From NCBI GenBank assembly GCA_022709465.1, contig JAKLIT010000062.1, forward strand, positions 1 to 8,003: 8,003 nucleotides of DNA, written 5' to 3'. The DNA comes from Candidatus Omnitrophota bacterium (lineage in GTDB: Bacteria > Omnitrophota > Koll11 > Pluralincolimonadales > Pluralincolimonadaceae). The translations under genes were made by a program, and so were the position numbers. The notes under the pieces were generated by a model. That model ran no database searches. It was not told the origin of the DNA and was given only the letters and a program-made list of their open reading frames with translations. Positions 1-5,309 of the stretch are shown here, in pieces; positions within the stretch are counted from its first letter, which is position 1; the number at the start of each line of letters is the position of its first letter.

Positions 1-206
1 TGCTGCGGGATGTGGCCGACGACCGCTCCCATGTGGATCTCGCAATCTCTGCCGATAGTCGTGCCGGCAGCGACGTAAGCGTGCGCCAATACCGAGGTAC
101 CGTCGCCTATGGCCGCTCCGTCCTCGATTATCGCATAAGGCCCGATTTCCACGTCCCCGAGTTCGGCCTTTCCCCCGATTATCGCGGTAGGGTGTATTTT
201 AGGCAT
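1..206 (-). CDS. lpxA: LpxA, UDP-N-acetylglucosamine O-acyltransferase, N-terminal part (cut by window edge)
   Basis: This is the first 68 codons of a left-handed beta-helix acyltransferase. LpxA moves a hydroxyacyl chain from acyl carrier protein to the 3-OH of UDP-GlcNAc, the first step of lipid A synthesis in the cytoplasm. The visible part opens with IHPTAIIGG (residues 4-12) and continues in hexapeptide-repeat rhythm (IGPYAI, IGDGT, IGRDCEI). It ends in GAVVGHIPQ (60-68), which matches the LpxA segment usually written as a Gly-rich turn followed by PQD. The ATG at 206-204 is preceded by AGAAGG 8 nt upstream and overlaps the end of rsmI by 8 nt, which supports this start. The catalytic His and the rest of the helix lie beyond the window. 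LpxD and other hexapeptide acyltransferases share the fold, but the early IHPTA and GHIPQ segments favour LpxA. Confidence 0.88.
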   Translation of the reverse strand, partial: MPKIHPTAIIGGKAELGDVEIGPYAIIEDGAAIGDGTSVLAHAYVAAGTTIGRDCEIHMGAVVGHIPQ

Positions 207-891
207 CTCTCGCACCTTCTTTCGGGTTAAAAACGATGAGGAATTCCCCCCTCGGTTTCGTCTTCTCGAAATGCGCGACGGCTTCGGATACGCCGCAACG
301 CAGTGTTTCCTCGAATTTTTTCGTAAGCTCGCGCATCACCGACACTTTGATATCCCCGAATATCTCCAGTATGTCGGATAGGGCCTTTGATATGCGGTGC
401 GGTGATTCGTAAAGCACGACCGTCCTCTTCTCATCCCTGAGTTCACCGAGGCGTTTCCTGCGCGCGGCCGACTTGTTCGGAAGGAACCCTTCGAATACGA
501 ACCTGTCGGTCGGCATCCCGGAGACGACAAGCCCGAGTATCACTGCGCTCGGGCCGGGTATACCGATGACGTTTATGCCGTTTTTGACCGCAAGCCCTAT
601 TATATGCGCGCCGGGATCCGATATGCCGGGCGTGCCGGCGTCGGAGACGAGCGCTATGTCCTTGCCTTCCTTCAAAAGGCCTATAAGGTACTCGCCCTTT
701 GTCACCTGGTTGTGCTCGAAATAGCTCGTAAGCGGGGTTGTTATCCCGTAGTGCGCGGTAAGTATCTTCGTGTGGCGGGTGTCTTCCGCCGCTATGAGGT
801 CGACGCCCTTCAGGGTCTCTACCGCCCTGAACGTGATATCTTTGAGGTTACCTATAGGCGTCGCGACTACGTGCAGTGTGCCTGTTGGCAT
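199..891 (-). CDS. rsmI: RsmI, 16S rRNA (cytidine-1402-2'-O)-methyltransferase
   Basis: The 230-residue protein belongs to the tetrapyrrole-methylase fold family and carries the full RsmI motif series: VATPIGNLKDIT (9-20), AEDTRHTKILTAHYGI (35-50), VSDAGTPGISDPG (82-94), GIPGPSAV (110-117), FVFEGFLP (131-138), YESPHRI (161-167), RELTKKFEE (187-195) and RGEFLIVF (214-221). RsmI uses S-adenosylmethionine to 2'-O-methylate C1402 in the ribosomal P site of 16S rRNA, a site also N4-methylated by RsmH. The E. coli enzyme is about 286 residues and has a small C-terminal helical domain. This one stops just after the catalytic domain, so that domain is absent, as in other short members. It starts 5 nt after the glmS stop and its 3' end overlaps lpxA by 8 nt, so it is inside the operon. 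Its ribosome binding site is poor (AGGGA too close to the ATG), suggesting translational coupling. Confidence 0.95.
   Translation of the reverse strand: MPTGTLHVVATPIGNLKDITFRAVETLKGVDLIAAEDTRHTKILTAHYGITTPLTSYFEHNQVTKGEYLIGLLKEGKDIALVSDAGTPGISDPGAHIIGLAVKNGINVIGIPGPSAVILGLVVSGMPTDRFVFEGFLPNKSAARRKRLGELRDEKRTVVLYESPHRISKALSDILEIFGDIKVSVMRELTKKFEETLRCGVSEAVAHFEKTKPRGEFLIVFNPKEGARDA
215..220 (-). promoter_or_regulatory. Ribosome binding site of lpxA
   Basis: AGAAGG reads on the minus strand 8 nt before the ATG at 206. It lies inside the last codons of rsmI. It supports the chosen lpxA start and independent initiation despite the gene overlap. Confidence 0.6.
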
Positions 892-896
892 AGTCC

Positions 897-2138
897 CTAT
901 TCGACCGTGACCGATTTTGCCAGGTTGCGCGGCTGGTCGACGTCCCTTCCCCTGGCGACCGCTATGTGATATGCCAACAACTGCAGCGGCAATACCGTAA
1001 GCAAGGGGGACAACGGCTCTTCGGTCTTCGGTATATACAGCACTGAGCTTACGTGTTTTTTCACCGAGAGGTCGCCCTCGGTCGCTATCGCGATGACTTT
1101 CCCATCGCGCGCGCGTATCTCCTGGATATTGGATATCATCTTGTCGTACGTAAGCGATCCCGGCGTTATCGCGACCACAGCCATGTTCTTTTCTATCAGC
1201 GCTATCGGCCCGTGCTTCATCTCGCCTGCGCCGTATCCTTCCGCGTGTATATAAGATATCTCCTTGAGCTTCAGCGCGCCCTCGAACGCGTTCGGGTAAT
1301 TCACCCCGCGGCCTATATACATGAAACAGGGCAGCTTATAATATTTCCTTGCGCACTCCTTTATCCTGCCGGCCTCGTCGAGGATGCTGTCCATATGCTC
1401 CGGGATCATTTCGAACTCTGCCAGTATTTTCTTCATCTGCCTGCGCCCTATCTTTCCCCTGGCTGCGCCAAGATACAACGCCAGCAGTATGAATATCGCG
1501 ACCTGGGCCGTATACGCCTTGGTCGACGCTACGCCGACCTCCGGGCCCGCATGCGTGTATATGACGCCGTCGGACTCCCTGACTATCGTCGAGCCGACGA
1601 CATTGCATATCGATATTACCTTTATGCCTTTCTTCTTCGCTTCCCTCAGCGCGGCGAGCGTGTCCGCGGTCTCCCCCGACTGACTGACGGCTATGAAGAG
1701 TGTCCTGCGCGAATACGCCGGGTCGCGGTACCTTAATTCGCTCGAGACATCCACTTCGACGGGTATCTTGGCGAATTTTTCTATAAGGTACTCGCCGATG
1801 AGGCCCGCGTGGTACGCCGTGCCGCAGGCGGAGATCATTATATTGTCTATGCCCTTCAGCTCCGAAGGCCTGAGGTTTATCCCGTCGAGCTTTATCCTGC
1901 CCTTAACGGCGTTTATCCTCGTCGTGAGTATCTTATGTATTACGCGCGGTTGTTCGTAAATCTCCTTGAGCATGAAATGGGCGAACCCGCCCTTCTCCGC
2001 CTGTGATATATCCCACTCTATCCTGGTCGCCTTCTTGTGCACCTTCCTGCCGTCTAAGTCCGTTATCGAGACGCCGTCTTTCGTCAGCGCGATGACCTCC
2101 TTGTCGTCCACAAATATCACCTTGCGCGTCCTGTCCAT
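897..2138 (-). CDS. glmS: GlmS, C-terminal isomerase part (separated from its N-terminal part by a frameshift)
   Basis: These 413 codons hold the end of the linker and the two SIS sugar-isomerase domains of glutamine-fructose-6-phosphate aminotransferase, which convert fructose-6-P and channelled ammonia to glucosamine-6-P. Visible motifs are MISACGTAYHAG, SQSGETADT (the sugar-phosphate loop), GPEVGVASTKAYT, EGYGAGEMKHGPI with its active-site Glu and His, and the conserved C-terminal PRNLAKSVTVE with the catalytic Lys. The ATG at 2138 has no ribosome binding site and is an internal Met. The same frame stays open upstream to about 2198 and encodes the expected [16 protein letters not shown] segment, which joins the glutaminase part. 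With one base restored the whole protein is 609 residues, equal to E. coli GlmS. The stop is 5 nt before rsmI. Alone, this half could not use glutamine as the nitrogen source. Confidence 0.93.
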   Translation of the reverse strand: MDRTRKVIFVDDKEVIALTKDGVSITDLDGRKVHKKATRIEWDISQAEKGGFAHFMLKEIYEQPRVIHKILTTRINAVKGRIKLDGINLRPSELKGIDNIMISACGTAYHAGLIGEYLIEKFAKIPVEVDVSSELRYRDPAYSRRTLFIAVSQSGETADTLAALREAKKKGIKVISICNVVGSTIVRESDGVIYTHAGPEVGVASTKAYTAQVAIFILLALYLGAARGKIGRRQMKKILAEFEMIPEHMDSILDEAGRIKECARKYYKLPCFMYIGRGVNYPNAFEGALKLKEISYIHAEGYGAGEMKHGPIALIEKNMAVVAITPGSLTYDKMISNIQEIRARDGKVIAIATEGDLSVKKHVSSVLYIPKTEEPLSPLLTVLPLQLLAYHIAVARGRDVDQPRNLAKSVTVE

Positions 2139-2191
2139 AACGGCGGGGCAATCTGAGGCGAGAAGGTTCTCGCCTTCCCCTATCCCGACTA

Positions 2192-2725
2192 TTAGCGGCT
2201 CCCGTTGCGGGCGCCGACGAGCTTGCCCGGCTCATCCTTATGTATGACCGCTATGGCATAGGATCCCCGGGCTTCCTTTAGCGCTTTCCTTACCGCATCC
2301 TCCAGGTTGCCGCGGTAATGCTCCTCGATAAGGTGCGGCAGGACCTCGGTGTCGGTATCGGAGCAGAACTTATGGCCTTTCTTCTGGAGCATAGCTTTCA
2401 GCTCCTCGCAATTCTCTATTATGCCGTTATGCACAAGGGCTATTTCTTTTTTACAGTCGTAATGGGGGTGGGCGTTTACGTGGTTCGGGACTCCGTGGGT
2501 GGCCCATCTGGTGTGGGCTATCCCGGCGCTGCCGGAAAGGGGATTCTTCCTGAGCCCTTCGTAGAGCTCTTTTATCTTCCCGGGCATTTTAAGGGACTTG
2601 ATCCTCGACCCCTCGAGCACGGCTATGCCGGCGGAATCGTAACCCCTGTATTCAAGCCTCGCAAGGCCCCTTACCAGTATCGGCGCAGCCTGCTCGCTGC
2701 CTATATATCCTGTTATGCCGCACAT
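2192..2725 (-). CDS. glmS: GlmS, N-terminal glutaminase part (ends early at the frameshift)
   Basis: These 177 codons encode the class II (Ntn) glutamine amidotransferase domain of GlmS, which hydrolyses glutamine and passes ammonia to the isomerase domains. The start MCGITGYIG places the nucleophilic Cys at position 2, exposed once Met is removed. Further motifs are [10 protein letters not shown] (24-33), HTRWATHG (71-78), NAHPH (84-88), HNGIIEN (99-105) and SDTDTEV (122-128), all part of the glutamine site. The last true residues are VGARNGS; then CGC and TAA follow because a base is missing. The start overlaps the end of nagA by 13 nt. AAGGA lies 13 nt upstream, a long spacing that suggests coupling to nagA translation. 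There is no glmS ribozyme region, since no leader exists between the two genes. As written the gene is broken; it may be intact in the living organism. Confidence 0.93.
   Translation of the reverse strand: MCGITGYIGSEQAAPILVRGLARLEYRGYDSAGIAVLEGSRIKSLKMPGKIKELYEGLRKNPLSGSAGIAHTRWATHGVPNHVNAHPHYDCKKEIALVHNGIIENCEELKAMLQKKGHKFCSDTDTEVLPHLIEEHYRGNLEDAVRKALKEARGSYAIAVIHKDEPGKLVGARNGSR
2195..2198 (-). other. Single-base frameshift site inside glmS
   Basis: On the minus strand the upstream frame reads GGG AGC CGC TAA. If one C is added to the CC at 2198-2197 it reads GGG AGC CCG CTA ATA, which gives GSPLIVG as expected for GlmS and joins the second half in frame. No slippery heptamer precedes the site, so programmed frameshifting is unlikely. 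A short C run next to G-rich sequence is a plausible place for a sequencing or consensus error. Confidence 0.9.
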
Positions 2726-3816
2726 TTTTTATATACTATCCTTCCTTCCGCCATTGTAAGCCAGACATCGTATTTGTTGTCGAAGAGTACTATATCCGCG
2801 TCGTTGCCGGGACGTATTGCGCCTTTCCTCCCGAGCCCCAGCAGTTTTGCCGGGTTGCCGGACGCAAGCCCGACAGCCTCGGCCACGGACAGGTCGCCGA
2901 ACCTTACGGCATTCATGACCGCGTTTATCATCGTAAGCCCGCTGCCCGCGATCGTACCGTCCTTAAGCCTGTATACGCCGCCGTCCCACTTCGCATCGAA
3001 CGATGCGTCGTTCCTCAGTGAGTCGGTTATCAGGATCACCTTCTCCTTGCCTTTGCACTTGAGCAGGATCCGGAAAGCCTGGGGGCTTATATGTTCGCCG
3101 TCAAGGATCACGGTCGCGCTTATCCTGTGGTCTTCCAGTATCGCGCCTATCGCCCCCGGTTCCCTGTGCCGGAACTCATCCATGGCGTTGAAAACGTGCG
3201 TCGCGCAATTTGCCCCGAGGTCCGCGGCGTTCTCGACCTCATCGAATGCCGCTTTCGTGTGGCCGATCGAGGGGACCACTCCTTTTGACTTTAATATCTT
3301 TATCGCCTCGGCGGCCCCTTTAAGTTCCGGGGCTACCGTCATCAGCTTCAGGTGACCTTTCGATCTCCTGACCAAGTCCCTCAACTCCCGGTTGTCGGGT
3401 TTCCTGGCAGACCGCTTGTCCTGGGCCCCCGACCTTGCCTTGTTCAGGTAAGGACCTTCTATGTTTATTCCGAGTATCTTCGCGCCTCCGTCCTGCCCGC
3501 TAATATAACCTACCGCGGAATCGACTTTCTTCGCCGTCGCCTTGCGGCTTGAGCACGGGATCGCGGAAAGGAACCCGGTCGTCCCGAACATCGCTTCGTG
3601 GCACGCGACCTTTTCCGGGTCTCCGTACACCTGCAGGTCTATGAAACCCGGCGCGGCAAAACATCCGTTAGCGTCTATAAGCCTTGAGCAGGGGAGCCCG
3701 GACGCGGGCTTCCTGCCGATTTTCGCGATCCTGCCGTCCTTCACGAGGATCGACCCTTCTTTTACGACTTTCCCGTCGGCCGTCAGGACGTTCGCGTTAA
3801 ATATCAGGAAATTCAT
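2713..3816 (-). CDS. nagA: NagA-type N-acetylglucosamine-6-phosphate deacetylase
   Basis: This 367-residue amidohydrolase removes acetate from GlcNAc-6-P to give GlcN-6-P, the product GlmS also makes. Motifs in order are PGFIDLQ (56-62), NIEGPYLN (118-125, metal-ligand Glu120), SIGHTKA (183-189, His186), ATHVFNAM (205-212, His207), LDGEHIS (238-244, substrate His242), ITDS (263-266, catalytic Asp265) and [10 protein letters not shown] (291-300). It ends with [12 protein letters not shown] and the [13 protein letters not shown] barrel-closing strand. The N-terminal metal motif reads Q-V-Y, close to the Q-x-N of E. coli NagA rather than the H-x-H of two-metal enzymes. The loop after it is about 15 residues shorter than in E. 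coli. The ATG at 3816 overlaps the TGA of the previous gene (ATGA) and gives [10 protein letters not shown], a normal NagA start. The same frame stays open further upstream, but that extension lies inside the neighbouring gene and matches nothing. No Shine-Dalgarno is visible, so coupled translation is likely. Confidence 0.9.
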   Translation of the reverse strand: MNFLIFNANVLTADGKVVKEGSILVKDGRIAKIGRKPASGLPCSRLIDANGCFAAPGFIDLQVYGDPEKVACHEAMFGTTGFLSAIPCSSRKATAKKVDSAVGYISGQDGGAKILGINIEGPYLNKARSGAQDKRSARKPDNRELRDLVRRSKGHLKLMTVAPELKGAAEAIKILKSKGVVPSIGHTKAAFDEVENAADLGANCATHVFNAMDEFRHREPGAIGAILEDHRISATVILDGEHISPQAFRILLKCKGKEKVILITDSLRNDASFDAKWDGGVYRLKDGTIAGSGLTMINAVMNAVRFGDLSVAEAVGLASGNPAKLLGLGRKGAIRPGNDADIVLFDNKYDVWLTMAEGRIVYKKCAA

Positions 3817-4511
3817 CTTGCGGCGTATTTGACGAAAGACAGGTCGTCTATGAATATCGTCCCTTTGTTCAGGCCGCGGCCGTTCCTGAAAACAAATACT
3901 ATGTCGAGCACCCTGCTCCAATCATTGATGTTCGAGAACCTCGAGAGAGGGATCTCTACCTTCTGCCATTCCCCCGCGGCAAGCTTGTCTATGTACGGGG
4001 CGATGTCCACCGACGATATCTTGTCGACGCCCATTATATACGAGCCGTCCCCGTCCGTATCCTGGTGCATCTCTATCGAGAAGAGGGCGCCTCCGGCGGG
4101 GTCCCTGTACCAGAACGACAGGAAGTCGTAACCCCTGAGGTCGCTGAACGCCATCAGTTCTATCTGCTGGCCCGCTACGTCGGTCTTCCTCCCGGCAAGC
4201 AGCGTAGACCAGTAATACGAAAACCCGGCGCCTTTGCTCACGTCGAAATCCAAACGCAGCGATGCTCCGCTATTGCCGTGCCTCTCCTCGGGGTTTTCGG
4301 TGAACGTCGGTATGCATTTGACGCCCGCCTCCTCGTATCCCTGCGTCTTGCCTCCCAGCAGGTTGAACATCTTCCTGGCATCATAATTATCAACGATGAA
4401 CGCCTGCACGGGCTCATCCGAGGTAGCCGCAGGCACTGCGGCAGCCGCAGGTACCTCGGATGCCGCGGAAATAATGAACGATACCAATAATATTGCCGTC
4501 CCTGTGCGCAT
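3813..4511 (-). CDS. Secreted beta-sandwich protein, carbohydrate-binding-like (function unknown)
   Basis: This 232-residue protein begins with a basic residue, a hydrophobic stretch (about 7-17) and an Ala-rich segment typical of a Sec signal peptide; the cleavage point is unclear. The rest looks like one galactose-binding-like jelly roll of the CBM11/CIA30 type: an opening FIVDNYD followed by NLLGG (38-54), GYDFLSFWYRDP (127-138), GEWQKVEIPLSRF (180-192) and a closing GTIFIDDLSFV (217-227). The acidic run DTDGDG (151-156) resembles a calcium loop. The C-terminal third aligns with that of the gene before it, so the two look like paralogs. It begins 8 nt after that gene and overlaps nagA by 4 nt, implying shared expression with amino-sugar genes. 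No catalytic residues can be recognised. Glycan binding is inferred from fold resemblance only. Start support is weak, as no good ribosome binding site is seen. Confidence 0.72.
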   Translation of the reverse strand: MRTGTAILLVSFIISAASEVPAAAAVPAATSDEPVQAFIVDNYDARKMFNLLGGKTQGYEEAGVKCIPTFTENPEERHGNSGASLRLDFDVSKGAGFSYYWSTLLAGRKTDVAGQQIELMAFSDLRGYDFLSFWYRDPAGGALFSIEMHQDTDGDGSYIMGVDKISSVDIAPYIDKLAAGEWQKVEIPLSRFSNINDWSRVLDIVFVFRNGRGLNKGTIFIDDLSFVKYAAR

Positions 4512-4519
4512 GGCGGGGC

Positions 4520-5134
4520 CTACTTGTCTGACGAGAACATTATATTGTCTACGTAAAGGACGCCTTCCCTGTAATCGCAGGTCATATCGTCAAAGGTGAA
4601 GACGATCTCTTTCATTTTCGTCCAGTCGGTTATGGAGCCAAGCTCTTTCAGGCCCTGCATCGGCACTACGATCTCCTGCCATTCGGCAGTTATGCCTTTT
4701 ATTATGAAGACGACCCGCTCGCCCTTATTGTTCTTCATCTCGAGCTTGAATTTCGTGGTAAATCCCTTGCCCGCGTCCCCTTTTATGGCCATCTTCATGC
4801 TGTCGTAAGGGGTCAGGTCGGTATCGTTAAGTTTTATGTATATGCCGTTGAAGGCCGGACCGCTCGCCGCGACATCGTAAGATATCTTCATAACGCGGCT
4901 CTCTTCGGTAGGCTTTCCGAGCACGCCGTAGAGTTTTATCATCTCGATCGTGCAGCCCTGCGTAGTATCAAGCGGGTTGGAATTCCACGCGCCTATGTCC
5001 GTGCCGAGGTCGCTGCGGCCGTTCGTTTCAAAACTCGCTACCACGAGTTCGCCGGCATTCGCCTCCTGAAAGGCGAATAAAAGTACCCCTAAAAAAACAA
5101 ATAACAGGCATATGGACCTCATCCTGTTTTTCAT
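4520..5134 (-). CDS. Secreted beta-sandwich protein, carbohydrate-binding-like, paralog of the next gene
   Basis: This 204-residue protein has a clear Sec signal peptide: basic MKNRMR, a hydrophobic core (about 8-21) and an ANA site after residue 27. No lipobox is present, so it is probably soluble in the periplasm or exported. The mature part fits a single jelly-roll domain: VVASFE with LGTDIGAWN (31-51), YDSMKMAIKGD (110-120), EWQEIVVPM (151-159), ITDWTKMKEIVFTF (168-181) and EGVLYVDNIMF (190-200). The same elements recur in the following gene. The ATG at 5134 is chosen because AAGGAG stands 7 nt upstream and the signal peptide begins there; a longer open frame reading upstream would run through the tRNA gene and is rejected. 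It is the first protein gene after tRNA-Glu, with a 21-nt leader. Substrate and function are unknown. Confidence 0.75.
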   Translation of the reverse strand: MKNRMRSICLLFVFLGVLLFAFQEANAGELVVASFETNGRSDLGTDIGAWNSNPLDTTQGCTIEMIKLYGVLGKPTEESRVMKISYDVAASGPAFNGIYIKLNDTDLTPYDSMKMAIKGDAGKGFTTKFKLEMKNNKGERVVFIIKGITAEWQEIVVPMQGLKELGSITDWTKMKEIVFTFDDMTCDYREGVLYVDNIMFSSDK

Positions 5135-5141
5135 TGTTTTG

Positions 5142-5147
5142 CTCCTT
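5142..5147 (-). promoter_or_regulatory. Ribosome binding site that fixes the start of the first secreted protein
   Basis: AAGGAG lies 7 nt before the ATG at 5134 and 8 nt after the CCA end of tRNA-Glu. The whole leader left after tRNA 3' processing would be 21 nt, just enough to carry this site. Confidence 0.8.
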
Positions 5148-5155
5148 ATTTTATA

Positions 5156-5232
5156 TGGCGTCCCCACGGGGATTTGAACCCCGGTCGCAAGCTTGAAAAG
5201 CTCGTGTCCTGACCAGGCTAGACGATGGGGAC
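5156..5232 (-). tRNA. tRNA-Glu (anticodon UUC), CCA encoded
   Basis: The 77-nt minus-strand sequence folds into a full cloverleaf. The acceptor stem GTCCCCA pairs with TGGGGAC over 7 bp, followed by discriminator G and encoded CCA. The D stem is GTCT/GGAC with a loop containing GG. The anticodon stem CGAGC/GCTTG has one G-T pair and the loop TTTTCAA gives anticodon TTC (positions 5197-5195), which reads GAA and GAG. The T stem CGGGG/CCCCG encloses TTCAAAT. The 5' end resembles known bacterial tRNA-Glu genes. It lies about 27 nt after the predicted transcription start and 21 nt before a protein gene with no terminator between them, so it is probably released from a mixed tRNA-mRNA transcript. 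Confidence 0.96.
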
Positions 5233-5265
5233 GCGTCATATTTATCTCGGCGTAGTTTCCGGACA

Positions 5266-5294
5266 ATTATACCTGATTGCTGCCGTTTTGTCCA
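5266..5294 (-). promoter_or_regulatory. Strong sigma70-type promoter ahead of tRNA-Glu and the operon
   Basis: On the minus strand the -35 box TGGACA (5294-5289, five of six consensus bases) is followed by a 17-nt spacer and a perfect TATAAT (5271-5266). Transcription would start near 5259, about 27 nt before the mature tRNA. It lies just after the gyrA stop, inside a 77-nt gap, and no terminator for gyrA is visible in that gap, so read-through from gyrA may add to expression. Confidence 0.8.
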
Positions 5295-5309
5295 TGCCGC
5301 CGGGGCGTG

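Noticed and set aside
2190..2205. Programmed -1 ribosomal frameshifting in glmS
   Set aside because: No slippery heptamer precedes the stop, no clear downstream structure is seen, and GlmS is not known to use recoding. A missing base explains it more simply.
3817..3921. A 35-residue N-terminal extension of NagA
   Set aside because: It lies wholly inside the preceding gene in another frame and has no NagA similarity; [10 protein letters not shown] at 3816 is the usual start.
5148..5172. A second promoter (TTCAAA, 17 nt, TATAAA) inside and just after tRNA-Glu
   Set aside because: The -35 match is only the conserved T-arm sequence of the tRNA, and a start about 7 nt after TATAAA would cut off the ribosome binding site of the next gene.
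5135..5266. A 44-residue N-terminal extension of the first secreted protein
   Set aside because: It would be translated from the tRNA gene and its upstream region, and would bury the signal peptide. The ATG at 5134 has an ideal ribosome binding site.
5233..5309. A rho-independent terminator after gyrA
   Set aside because: The gap has a short GC-rich stretch but no stable hairpin followed by a T run on the minus strand.
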